From Verrucomicrobiaceae bacterium (GTDB lineage: Bacteria > Verrucomicrobiota > Verrucomicrobiia > Verrucomicrobiales > Verrucomicrobiaceae): 64,000 nucleotides of DNA. This document shows, in pieces, positions 42,724 through 51,039 of the stretch. The translations under genes were made by a program, and so were the position numbers. Within the stretch, counting starts at the first letter, position 1, and each line of letters begins with the position of its first letter. The notes beneath the pieces were generated by a model, which saw only the letters and a list, made by a program, of their open reading frames with translations, was not told the origin of the DNA and did not search any database. The DNA lies in contig JABTUN010000003.1 of the NCBI GenBank assembly GCA_015075365.1, positions 789,060-853,059 on the forward strand. The letters are read 5' to 3'.

Positions 42724-45700
42724 CTAGCCCTTCAACGTCATCAGATACGCGAGCAAATCGGCCACCTGCTTGTCCTGGAGGGCATCGAGCAGGCCTTCGG
42801 GCATGAGGGAGCGGCGGATGAATTTGGTGCTGCGGATGTCGGCTTTGGGGAGGCGGCGGTCGGGGAGGCCGGCCTGGCGGATGACGACGGCGTCTTTGTC
42901 TTCGCTGACGAAGAAGGCGTCGATGAGGTCGCCGTTTTTCATTTCGACGCGGTAGATGCGGTAGCCGGGCTCCATGGCGGCGTTCGGCGTGAGGATGTTG
43001 CGCAAGACGGCCTCCAGGCCCATCGCGCCCGCGCCGGAGAGGTTCGGGCCGATTTGACCACCGGCGTTGCCGATCTGATGGCAGGCCATGCAAAGGGCGC
43101 TGAGGGCTTTTCCGGCCTGCGGATCGCCTTTGGGGGCAAGGGCGGTGAACTTGGCAAATTTGGCGTCGAGGGCCTTCGCGGCTTCTTCGGTGAGCAGCGG
43201 CGGGGTGTCGATGGTTTTGGCGATTCGGGCACCTTTGCCGAGTTTTTTGAAATCGGTCTGATCGGACGAATCGGACCGATCAAAGCCAGCACGCACTTCA
43301 GCGGCGGTTTTGGCGCGTTTGAGCACGCGGAACTCGGTGATGACGCCTTCGGTGCCTTTGGCGGGGCCGCTCCAGCCGATCTGGCAGTTTTCCCATTTGG
43401 CGGGGGCGGGTTGGGTGCCTTCGGCGTCGAGTTCGCCGTTTTGGTAGATGCGAATGATGCCTTTGTCGTCGCGGGTGACGGCGAGGTGGGTCCAAAGATC
43501 GGGCGTCATGGGTTTGTTGGCCACGCAGACGTCATGCAGCTCGGGTCCGGCATAGACGCGGAATTTGCCGCCGAAGAAATTCATCTGCACGCCTTTGGCG
43601 GTGCCGAGCAGGCAGTCTTCATTGCCGATGCCCGGCGCGAGCCGCACCCAGGCCTCGACGGTGAAGGGTCCGTCGAGCGTGATCTTCGAATCGACCCACG
43701 CGGTGTCCTGGCCGTCGAGCAGCAACACCTCGCGGAAGATGCCGCCGAGTTGCTGCTGGAGTTTTTCGAGCGCGGGGTCATCGCCGAGCATAGTGGCGAG
43801 GCGTTCGACGACGAGACCATCGAGATCGCTGGGTTTTAGATCTTGGAAATCCAGAGCTGCGACGATGGTTCTCGCTCCATCTTTAGAGCTGGAAAGAGTG
43901 GTCAAAGCGCTCTGTCGCTGCGCACGGGTAAGTTTCGGAAAAAGCTCCATGAGTCTTCCTCCCGCTTCCGGCGCACGTGAGGCCGCGAGGGCTTCGAGGG
44001 CGGCATCGCGTGTGAGAGCGTCGGGATCGGATTGGGCGAGGGAGGCGAAGAGATCGGCTTCGGCGCTGCGGAGGTCGCGCAGCACTTTGAGGGTGTCGCT
44101 TTTGTTCTTTCCGTCCTTTGTGTCCTTCACGAGTGCCACGAGGTCTGCTTCGAGTGCCGTGAGCTGGAAGCCGCTGATGAGCTGAAGCGCCAAAGTGATG
44201 CGGGCACTCGTGCCCGCAGTCGCGGCGTTTTCAGTGCGGGCAGGAGTGCCCGCATCACTTTCTGCGAGCATGGTGCGTGCGGTATCGACCAGCAACGGCG
44301 CGATCTGCTTCGCGTCGAGCTTCGTGCGCTGCGCGACGAGCTTCTCGGCGACGGCGGCGCGGGATTTTTCGTTCGTGAGGAGCGCTTGGAGGGCTTCGCC
44401 GACGCCGGGCTCGGCGGGGAACTGGGCGAGGCGGAGGAGTTCTTCGTCATTCGGGGCGCGGTCGAGCTGCGGGAGCAATTTGGCGACGCGGGAGGCGCTG
44501 GCCTTCGGCTCCAAGGCGAGCGAGGCAAGCACGCGGGCCTCGACAGGCAGTTTTGCGGCGGCTTCGGAGTCGAGGAACTTCGCGACGACCTCCGGATGAC
44601 GCTCCAGGAACATGCGGACGAGGAAGCGCTCGAACTCGCGGTCGTAGGCCTCGCGCACGGGGATTTGCTTCGGGCCGCGGGAGGATTGGATGGTGGGGCC
44701 CGGGAGGCTGGGTTTGGCGAAGGCGAGAAGATTGATCATGTTATCGACCTCAGCCAAATTTTTCGCGAAACGCCTGAGGTGCCGAGTTGCTGGCGGTATT
44801 GCGTAATCATAGTAGGCCCAGTGACGTGGAGAAAGCTCACCCCTGTCGATCAAAGTCTGCCAGACGAGATGTTGGCGGCCAACTGGTCCTCTTGCAGTCA
44901 TGCCAGCAAGAGCTTGGTCATCGAGCTGAGTGAAGTCTGGAATCGCTTGGTAAGCGGCCTCAGGGACCTCGTTAGAGGCAAGTTTACGAGTTCCAACAAA
45001 CCGAAACTTGGCTTTGGCTTCCCTCCCTTCTTCTGGACTCGATTGCGGCTGCGATACATCCGCTTTTGCAGTTATGTTCCCTTTCGCCTTCACCCTCCAG
45101 ATGCGTCCCCGCGTCTTGTCACGATCCGGATGCGCCCTTGGCACCTCGTTGTGGGAGATGATCTTGTTGTACCAATCGACGATGTAGATGCAGCCGTCGG
45201 GGCCGTTGGTGAGGGCGACGGGGCGGAAGAAGGGATCGTCGCAGGTGATGAGGTCGGGGAGCTGGGCGAGCCTCCAATACGCGCCGTCGCGATGCATGGC
45301 GAGGGTTTGGATCTTCGAGATGATGGGATTGGCGACGGCCATGGTGTACGTAGTTCGGGCTTCAGCCCGTTCTTCGACGCTCCCTGAACGGGCTGAAGCC
45401 CGAACTACGAGCGGCCCAGACTCGATCAACGCAAGACCGCTCAAACCCGTGCCGCCCATGCGCACCTCGGTCTGCGGTGGGAAATCGGGCTGGTAGCTCT
45501 TTTTGAGGGCCTCCATGCCGCCGGGGTAATAGGCGTATTCGTGGAAGGGCATGACGGGGTAGCCGTAGTCGTTCGCTTCTTGAATGAAGGTCTCGCCTTC
45601 GCCAGTGATGACGAGGCCCCAGATGTTGTTCGGGCCGGTGCTGATGACTTCAAACTCGCTGCCATCGGGTCGCATGCGGGCCATGCTGCACTTGGGCCAA

Positions 45701-47025
45701 TCGACGACGACATCGCTGCCGGGTTTGCGGACCTGGCTGTTGTTGAAAAGGCCCTGCGCCATCCAGATCCAGCCGCCGGGTGCCCGCGTGAACTGATGCG
45801 GAAAGAGGTGCGAGTCCTGCACGCCGAAGCCGGTGAGCACGACGTCGAAGGTGTCCGCCTTGCCGTCGCCGTTCGTGTCTTTGTAGAGCTTCAAGTCGTG
45901 GCCGTGCTGCACGTAGCAGGTATCGCCATTGCCCCAGGGCAGGATGCCGAGCGGGATGGCGAGGCCGTCGGCGAAGACAGTCGGATTCGTGAGTCCACCC
46001 GCGGGAATCTTCGCATTCAAAGACTCCCGCGGATAGACGAGCACCTTGTCCTTGCCCTTGCCCGCATACACCGCCTCGGCGGCGGCGGGGTTTTCATTCG
46101 CATCGACGGGATACTCGAGCGCGGTCTGCGTCCACATGCGGCCGCGCTGGTCAAAATAGACGCTGACGAATTTGCCAAGGCCTTCGCTTTCCTGCAAGAC
46201 GAGTTCGATTTCGTAGCCTTCGGGCAGTTTGAACCTCTTGAGCTGCTCTTGCGCGGACAAGGCGGTGCCCTGGATGTTGTTGTAGCTGATGTCGCGCTTT
46301 GGTGCGGCGGCATTGGCCTGCGGTTTCGGTGGCAGTTTGGCCTTCATGCCTTCGAGGCCGCCGATGCTCTTCCAAGTCGGCGCGCCGGGCGTGACGGGCA
46401 GTTCTTCGATGGTGACGTCTTTGACCTGCACGAGGCAAGCGCCGCCGCTGTGCACCTGAGGAGCAATGACGCCATCCAGCGCGATGTTTGGATCCGCCTC
46501 GGTGAAGTCCATGCAATGCACGCCATTGATCCAGGTCTGGATGCGCGGCCCCTCGGCGCGGATGCGGTATTCATTCCAGCCGAAGACATCGACCGCCTTG
46601 TCGAGCGCGGCCTGCTGCTCGGGCGTGGGTGACCAGATGACCTTGTTGCGGCGGTGCTCATCGTAGATTTTGCCGAACCATCCCTCGCCGCAATCGACCT
46701 GATAACCGCTCATCGCACCGCCCTCGGCCCGCACGCTGCGGATCTGGATGCCGCTATTGAGCATGCCCGTCTTCGGATCGCCGCTGACCTTGATTTTGAG
46801 CTTCAGCTCGAAGTTTTGATACGACTTCTTCGTGCTGATGAAGTCGTTCTTCTTGATCTTCTCCGTCGTGGAGCCGCCGGTGATCACGCCGTCCTCGACA
46901 CGCCACATGGCGGGATCAAAGTCCCAGCCATCGAGTGTTTTGCCGTCGAAGAGGGAAACGGGCTCCGCATGGCAGAGAGCGGAGAGCAGAGAGCAGAGAG
47001 CCAGAAGAGAGAGTGGTCGGCGCAT
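42724..47025 (-). CDS. Exported DUF1080 + PVC dehydrogenase + LamG + cytochrome c fusion protein
   Basis: The protein is 1433 residues. Order of parts: signal peptide (MRRPLSLLALCSLLSALCHA); DUF1080/3-keto-disaccharide hydrolase-like domain (about 22-205: PVSLFDGKTLDGWDFD, GMLNSGIQIRS); PVC-type membrane-bound dehydrogenase propeller (about 265-660: FKLPEGYEIELVLQESEGLG, DSHLFPHQFTRAPGG); helical HEAT-like region (about 740-1090); LamG/concanavalin domain (about 1125-1265: TLDGPFTVEAWVRLAPG); cytochrome c/heme-binding domain with CMACH (1312-1316). It probably oxidises or cleaves extracellular glycan-derived sugars and passes electrons to a heme; inference from family. Two palindromic short elements are inserted in frame (near residues 540-559 and 922-945). 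Confidence 0.88.
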   Translation of the reverse strand: MRRPLSLLALCSLLSALCHAEPVSLFDGKTLDGWDFDPAMWRVEDGVITGGSTTEKIKKNDFISTKKSYQNFELKLKIKVSGDPKTGMLNSGIQIRSVRAEGGAMSGYQVDCGEGWFGKIYDEHRRNKVIWSPTPEQQAALDKAVDVFGWNEYRIRAEGPRIQTWINGVHCMDFTEADPNIALDGVIAPQVHSGGACLVQVKDVTIEELPVTPGAPTWKSIGGLEGMKAKLPPKPQANAAAPKRDISYNNIQGTALSAQEQLKRFKLPEGYEIELVLQESEGLGKFVSVYFDQRGRMWTQTALEYPVDANENPAAAEAVYAGKGKDKVLVYPRESLNAKIPAGGLTNPTVFADGLAIPLGILPWGNGDTCYVQHGHDLKLYKDTNGDGKADTFDVVLTGFGVQDSHLFPHQFTRAPGGWIWMAQGLFNNSQVRKPGSDVVVDWPKCSMARMRPDGSEFEVISTGPNNIWGLVITGEGETFIQEANDYGYPVMPFHEYAYYPGGMEALKKSYQPDFPPQTEVRMGGTGLSGLALIESGPLVVRASARSGSVEERAEARTTYTMAVANPIISKIQTLAMHRDGAYWRLAQLPDLITCDDPFFRPVALTNGPDGCIYIVDWYNKIISHNEVPRAHPDRDKTRGRIWRVKAKGNITAKADVSQPQSSPEEGREAKAKFRFVGTRKLASNEVPEAAYQAIPDFTQLDDQALAGMTARGPVGRQHLVWQTLIDRGELSPRHWAYYDYAIPPATRHLRRFAKNLAEVDNMINLLAFAKPSLPGPTIQSSRGPKQIPVREAYDREFERFLVRMFLERHPEVVAKFLDSEAAAKLPVEARVLASLALEPKASASRVAKLLPQLDRAPNDEELLRLAQFPAEPGVGEALQALLTNEKSRAAVAEKLVAQRTKLDAKQIAPLLVDTARTMLAESDAGTPARTENAATAGTSARITLALQLISGFQLTALEADLVALVKDTKDGKNKSDTLKVLRDLRSAEADLFASLAQSDPDALTRDAALEALAASRAPEAGGRLMELFPKLTRAQRQSALTTLSSSKDGARTIVAALDFQDLKPSDLDGLVVERLATMLGDDPALEKLQQQLGGIFREVLLLDGQDTAWVDSKITLDGPFTVEAWVRLAPGIGNEDCLLGTAKGVQMNFFGGKFRVYAGPELHDVCVANKPMTPDLWTHLAVTRDDKGIIRIYQNGELDAEGTQPAPAKWENCQIGWSGPAKGTEGVITEFRVLKRAKTAAEVRAGFDRSDSSDQTDFKKLGKGARIAKTIDTPPLLTEEAAKALDAKFAKFTALAPKGDPQAGKALSALCMACHQIGNAGGQIGPNLSGAGAMGLEAVLRNILTPNAAMEPGYRIYRVEMKNGDLIDAFFVSEDKDAVVIRQAGLPDRRLPKADIRSTKFIRRSLMPEGLLDALQDKQVADLLAYLMTLKG
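42726..42797. repeat. Right-hand copy of the cytochrome-gene 3' end repeat
   Basis: This is the genuine end of the 1433-residue gene. It is the partner of the orphan copy at about 37775-37858 in the same orientation, with the first ~31 bases identical and scattered substitutions beyond. The two copies flank the two secreted-protein genes, about 4.9 kb apart. Confidence 0.8.
44192..44261. repeat. Palindromic short element inside the cytochrome fusion gene
   Basis: 26-base arms 44192-44217 and 44236-44261 match as an inverted repeat at 25 of 26 positions (AAAGTGATGCGGGCACT... against its complement) around an 18-base centre. Each arm is itself a small hairpin (GCGGGCA/TGCCCGC). The reading frame is preserved (ESDAGTPAR ... 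AGTSARITL). The right arm shares 23 identical bases with 13321-13343. Confidence 0.82.
45350..45408. repeat. Perfect 23 bp inverted repeat inside the cytochrome fusion gene
   Basis: GTAGTTCGGGCTTCAGCCCG plus TTC (45350-45372) is the exact complement of 45386-45408, around a 13-base centre. It lies within the PVC dehydrogenase domain and encodes a low-complexity stretch (VVRASARSGSVEERAEARTT) without breaking the frame. It looks like a REP/MITE-type insertion tolerated in a loop. Confidence 0.88.
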
Positions 47026-47194
47026 GGTCGGAAGAATACGAGATGAAGTCCGCAGGCTAGCAGGCCGCCATGCACGGTGTCATGCCTGAAATGCACTTCC
47101 GCTTCGCGCGGACAGCCGGGGCAGGGGGCGTCACGATGTCCCTGCCCCCCAGCCTTGACCACCCCGGCCGCCTTGCTACGGACAGGTTCGCCTC

Positions 47195-47641
47195 ATGACC
47201 AAAATCTTCGAAATCCTCGGCAAATTCGACACCGAAAGCGACTGTCACAAGCTCCTCTACGCCCCGCATCCCCTCCCGCTGAAGTATCGCGAGGGCCGCG
47301 TCTATAAGATCGAGTTCACCGGCGACGAGGCGGCGCTGGATGCCTTTGTGAGCCGCGTGCTCATCGACAGCATCAGCCAGACCGCTCAAACCGGTGGCGC
47401 ACCCGCTTTCGACAAGGCGGCCTTCGTCCTCGAATACGGCATGAAAGGTGCCGCGCTCGACCTCGAGAAGGAGATGATCCTCAATTACTTCCGCAGCATG
47501 CCGAATCCCGGCTTTGAGATCACCAAGCTCGTCCTCCGCACGCGCATCTACGTCTTCGGCGAAGGCGCGGAGCCCAGCCAGTTCGTCCGCGACATCGTCA
47601 ATCCGGCCATCCACACGCACGAGGTGCTGAAGGCCGCGTAA
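47195..47641 (+). CDS. Conserved hypothetical protein
   Basis: The protein is 148 residues, soluble, no signal peptide. It starts TKIFEILGKFDTESDCHKLLY and has alternating strand/helix character (YKIEFTGDEAALDAFVSRVLID, FVLEYGMKGAALDLEKEMIL, ITKLVLRTRIYVFGEG). I recognise no family or active-site motif. It is divergent from the cytochrome gene across 169 bases and is followed after 42 bases by a toxin-antitoxin pair on the same strand. Confidence 0.7.
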   Translation: MTKIFEILGKFDTESDCHKLLYAPHPLPLKYREGRVYKIEFTGDEAALDAFVSRVLIDSISQTAQTGGAPAFDKAAFVLEYGMKGAALDLEKEMILNYFRSMPNPGFEITKLVLRTRIYVFGEGAEPSQFVRDIVNPAIHTHEVLKAA

Positions 47642-47683
47642 GGCGCGGTTGACGATCATCCTGCCGCCTCTTATTTTCAGGTC

Positions 47684-47941
47684 ATGATCGCCGAACGCCT
47701 GCCCGAACTCGCCGCCATGCCGGTGGCGGAAAAATGGCTCGTCCTGAATGAGCTGAAGGAGGAGCTCTGCGGAGATCACGATGACCTCTCTGAGTCCGCG
47801 GAAGGCAAGGCGGCTATCAAAGAGCTGCTCGACTACCGCTGGAGGCAATTTCAGGCTGATCCCGGCTCCGCGACCACCTGGGAGGCCGTGCGCGAGAAAA
47901 TGCACGCCAGCAGGAGGCAGCGGCAGGTTGCGGCCGCATGA
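47684..47941 (+). CDS. Addiction-module antitoxin, type II
   Basis: The protein is 85 residues, acidic then basic helical. ELAAMPVAEKWLVLNELKEEL near the start and TTWEAVREKMHASR at the end resemble the 'putative addiction module component' family that pairs with ParE/RelE toxins. It overlaps the toxin start by four bases (ATGA), the hallmark arrangement. It should bind and neutralise the toxin and repress the operon. A frame start upstream of 47684 is not excluded. Confidence 0.8.
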   Translation: MIAERLPELAAMPVAEKWLVLNELKEELCGDHDDLSESAEGKAAIKELLDYRWRQFQADPGSATTWEAVREKMHASRRQRQVAAA

Positions 47942-48252
47942 ATGAGATCGTAGTGCTCGCAGGGGCCGACACGGACATGCTGCGGAAGTTTGCCGAACTG
48001 GATGAGCACTCGCCCGAAGTCGCGGACAGGTTCGAGCGCGACCTGCATGAGGCTTTGGAGCTGATCTCACGCCATCCACAGATCGGATTTGGCCACCTAT
48101 ATCCGCCCTACCGAAAATGGAGCCTGCGCGGCTGGAACATGGCCATTTTCTACCAGCCCTCCGGCAGCCGTTGCTTCATCCACGCTGTCCTCGACATGCG
48201 TCAGGCCCCGGAGGCGCTGCAGGCAATTTTGCAGGCGAGGACGCATCCTTGA
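47938..48252 (+). CDS. RelE/ParE-family toxin
   Basis: The protein is 104 residues. The ParE/RelE pattern is visible: FAELDEHSPEVADRFERDLHEALELISRHPQIG, then RKWSLRGWNMAIFYQPSGSRCFIHAVLDMRQ (positions of the conserved arginines and the terminal aromatic/basic residues). ParE types poison gyrase and RelE types cleave mRNA; the target cannot be told from the sequence. It is the downstream partner of the antitoxin (ATGA overlap) and lies 44 bases upstream of purL. Confidence 0.82.
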   Translation: MNEIVVLAGADTDMLRKFAELDEHSPEVADRFERDLHEALELISRHPQIGFGHLYPPYRKWSLRGWNMAIFYQPSGSRCFIHAVLDMRQAPEALQAILQARTHP

Positions 48253-48296
48253 TTTGCCCCCCGCCGATTCCTCGCCAATCCAGACGGCTCCCACCC

Positions 48297-50687
48297 ATGT
48301 CCCAAGCCGTCTTCCGCTCCATCCCCCTCCGCGATCTCACCGCTGACCAGCTTCTCGACCTCTCGAAGCGCATGAAGCTTTCGCTCTCCAAGGCGGACAT
48401 GCTCGCGGTGCAGAAGATTTATCAGGATGAGGGCCGTGAGCCGACGGATGTCGAGATGGAAGTCATCGCGCAGACCTGGAGCGAGCACTGCAAGCACCGC
48501 ATCTTTGGCGCGAAGATTTATCACACGCTCAATGGCCAGCAGGAGGTCGTGGACGGCCTCTTCAAGACCTACATCCGCAATGTGACGGAGGAGATTTGCA
48601 AAACGAAGCCGGATTTCGTGCTCAGCGCCTTCGAGGACAACGCGGGCTTTGTGAAGCTCGACGACGACAAGGCTGTGTGCCTCAAAGTGGAGACGCACAA
48701 CCACCCCAGCGCCATCGAGCCCTACGCAGGCGCGAACACCGGCCTCGGCGGCGTCATCCGCGACATCCTCGGCGCGGGCAAGGGCGCGAAGCCCGTCGCC
48801 TCGCTCGATGTGTTCTGCTTTGGCCCGCCCGACATCGAGCAGGATCAAATCAAAGCGAAGGACGTCATCCATCCGCTCGGCGTCATGCGTGGCGTGGTGC
48901 GCGGCGTGCGCGATTACGGCAACCGCATGGGCATCCCCACCGTCAATGGCGCGATCCAGTTCGACGACACCTTCATCTACAACCCGCTCGTCTTCTGCGG
49001 CACCGCCGGCATCATCCCGATCAAAGACATCGCCAAGGAAGTGAAGCCTGGCCATTTGCTCATCGCCGCAGGCGGTCGCACTGGCAAAGACGGCCTCAAA
49101 GGCGCGACGTTCTCCTCCGCCGAGCTCACCACCGACTCGCATGAGGAAGACCAGACCGCCGTGCAGATCGGAAATCCCATCGAGGAGAAAAAAGTCGCCG
49201 ATTGGGTGCTCGCCGCTCGTGAGAAAGGCCTCATTCAATTCGTCACCGATTGCGGCGCGGGCGGTTTCAGCTCCGCTGCGGGCGAAATGCTCCGCGAAAC
49301 CGGCGGCGAGGTCTGGCTGGAGAATGCGCCGCTGAAAGCGCCCGATCTCGAAAGCTGGCAAGTCTTCATCAGCGAATCCCAGGAGCGCATGGTCATCGCC
49401 ATCGACGAGAAGGATCTGCCCGAGCTGCAAAAGCTCGCCGACATCTATCAGACCGAGATCTTTGTCCTCGCGAAGGCCGATGGCTCGCAGCGGCTCAAAG
49501 TCATGCACCACGGCACCACCGTGTGCGATTTGCACGTCACCGCGCTGCACGAGGCCCCGCGCCGCGAGATGCGGGCGAAATGGCGCACACCGGCCGATGT
49601 GCAGCCCGCCGTGCCCGTGCGTCCGGAATCCTGGACCGCCACGCTCAAGACCCTGCTCTCCGATTTCTCCATCGTCTCCCGCGAGCCGATCATCCGCGAA
49701 TACGACCACGAAGTGCAGGGCAACACCGTCCTCAAACCGCTCGCCGGTGCCGCGGGCGATGCACCGCAGGACGGCAGCGTCATCCGCGTCGATGGCAGCA
49801 ATCAACTCGTCTCCCTCGCCTGCGCCTTGCTGCCGGAGTGGGGCAAGACCGACCCGCACCTCATGGGCCGCGCCGTCGTCGATGAATGCGTGCGCCAGCT
49901 CGTCGCCATGGGATCCAATCCCGACCGCATCGCCATCCTCGACAACTTTTGCATGGGCAACCCCGACAACGAGCGCGAGCTCGGTGCCCTCGTCGAATGC
50001 ACCAAGGGCATGGCCAAGGCCGCCATCGCGTATGGCGCGCCCTTCGTCAGCGGCAAGGACAGCTTCTACAACTACTTCGTCACCGACGAAGGCCCCGTCT
50101 CCATCCCCGTCACGCTTCTGCTCAGCGGCTTCGGCATCGTCGAGGACGCCGCGCACGTCGTCGGAGCCTCCCTGCGCCGCGTCGGCAGCAAGATCGCCAT
50201 CCTTGGCAAAGCCAGCGCCGGTTTGCGCGGCAGCATCGTCGCCAAATACACCCGCGGCATCGGCCTCGACGCCGGTCCGTCCTTTGATGAAGCCGAAAGC
50301 ATGGCCGCCTACCGCCGCTACTTCGATCTCGTGAAGCAAGGCGCCGTCCTCAGCGCCCACGACATCGGTGAAGGCGGCCTCGCCGTCGCCCTCGCCGAAA
50401 TGGCCTTCAGCGGCAAAGCCGGCCTCCGCATCGCCACCGACAAGATGCCCCTCGCCGCCAGCGGCCTCACCACCGCTGAACTCCTCTTCGGCGAAACGCC
50501 CGGCCGCCTCCTCGTCGAAATCGCCCCCGAACACGTCGCCGCCGCCGAAAAAGCCGGCCTCACCATCATCGGCGAAGCCACCCGCGACCCGTATCTCTAC
50601 ATCTCCCACAACGGCACGACGCTCATCGATTCCCCCATCGATCAACTCAAGCCACTGTGGAAGGATGGGCTGACGAAGTATTATTGA
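48297..50687 (+). CDS. purL: Phosphoribosylformylglycinamidine synthase, PurL subunit
   Basis: PurL converts FGAR to FGAM with ATP and ammonia in purine synthesis. The protein is 796 residues, the form without a fused glutaminase domain, so PurQ and PurS are expected elsewhere. Landmarks: AQTWSEHCKHRIFGAKI, VETHNHPSAIEPYAGANTGLGGVIRDILGAG, VTDCGAGGFSSAAGEML, GMIND-type PFVSGKDSFYN and SAHDIGEGGLAVALAEMAFSG. The ATG at 48297 (MSQAVFRSIPL) starts the conserved N-terminus; the upstream extension overlaps the toxin gene. The 3' end (codons about 726-796) is duplicated downstream at 51448-51670. Confidence 0.97.
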   Translation: MSQAVFRSIPLRDLTADQLLDLSKRMKLSLSKADMLAVQKIYQDEGREPTDVEMEVIAQTWSEHCKHRIFGAKIYHTLNGQQEVVDGLFKTYIRNVTEEICKTKPDFVLSAFEDNAGFVKLDDDKAVCLKVETHNHPSAIEPYAGANTGLGGVIRDILGAGKGAKPVASLDVFCFGPPDIEQDQIKAKDVIHPLGVMRGVVRGVRDYGNRMGIPTVNGAIQFDDTFIYNPLVFCGTAGIIPIKDIAKEVKPGHLLIAAGGRTGKDGLKGATFSSAELTTDSHEEDQTAVQIGNPIEEKKVADWVLAAREKGLIQFVTDCGAGGFSSAAGEMLRETGGEVWLENAPLKAPDLESWQVFISESQERMVIAIDEKDLPELQKLADIYQTEIFVLAKADGSQRLKVMHHGTTVCDLHVTALHEAPRREMRAKWRTPADVQPAVPVRPESWTATLKTLLSDFSIVSREPIIREYDHEVQGNTVLKPLAGAAGDAPQDGSVIRVDGSNQLVSLACALLPEWGKTDPHLMGRAVVDECVRQLVAMGSNPDRIAILDNFCMGNPDNERELGALVECTKGMAKAAIAYGAPFVSGKDSFYNYFVTDEGPVSIPVTLLLSGFGIVEDAAHVVGASLRRVGSKIAILGKASAGLRGSIVAKYTRGIGLDAGPSFDEAESMAAYRRYFDLVKQGAVLSAHDIGEGGLAVALAEMAFSGKAGLRIATDKMPLAASGLTTAELLFGETPGRLLVEIAPEHVAAAEKAGLTIIGEATRDPYLYISHNGTTLIDSPIDQLKPLWKDGLTKYY

Positions 50688-50693
50688 GGCGTA
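50470..50693 (+). repeat. Proximal copy of a ~224 bp direct repeat (purL 3' end)
   Basis: The last ~71 codons of purL plus TGAGGCG are repeated at 51447-51670 with no indels. Eight single-base differences fall in seven codons, five of them synonymous and two exchanging isoleucine and leucine. The copies flank a PIN toxin-antitoxin cassette of about 750 bases. Confidence 0.95.
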
Positions 50694-50799
50694 GAGCGAA
50701 GGGCAAAGAGCGTAGAGTCTGAACTCGAACTCGTCCCCGCTGTTGTCGCCTTCATTCGCAGGCTTTACGATCTCGGCGACTTCGCCTAAAGTAGAGCCC

Positions 50800-51039
50800 A
50801 TGAGCACTTTGACAGCCATCCTTGAACCCGCTGCGGATGGAACACTCCATCTGCCGCTGCCCGCCGCATGGCGGAAGCTGCCGATTCGCATCAAGGCGGT
50901 GCTTGAGCCTGCTGAGAGCCGCCCTGACGCGGCCTACAGCGCTGAATGGCAGGCCGCGTTCGGTTCCATCACAGACGAGAGCTTTGCCGCCCCAGTGCGT
51001 GGGGATGCACGTCCGGTTGAACCCCTCGCTTTCCGCTGA
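50800..51039 (+). CDS. Antitoxin of a PIN-domain toxin-antitoxin pair
   Basis: The protein is 79 residues: MSTLTAILEPAADGTLHLPLP at the start (AbrB/VapB-like strand pattern, 'E..DGTL.LP'), then AWRKLPIRIKAVLEPAE and a polar C-terminus. It directly precedes the PIN toxin gene with a TGAATG junction, so the two are coupled. The short N-terminal swapped-hairpin-type sequence suggests a DNA-binding antitoxin. The assignment relies mainly on gene context. Confidence 0.75.
   Translation: MSTLTAILEPAADGTLHLPLPAAWRKLPIRIKAVLEPAESRPDAAYSAEWQAAFGSITDESFAAPVRGDARPVEPLAFR

Noticed and set aside
45350..45408. Transcription terminator
   Set aside because: The hairpin is strong but lies in the middle of an open, conserved coding region and is not followed by a T-tract in either direction.
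48201..50894. An 897-residue open frame on the minus strand opposite purL
   Set aside because: It is antisense to a fully conserved purL, has no recognisable domain, and is a GC-rich codon shadow. Similar long shadows opposite 3389-4993, 42568-43839 and 45541-46632 were rejected for the same reason.
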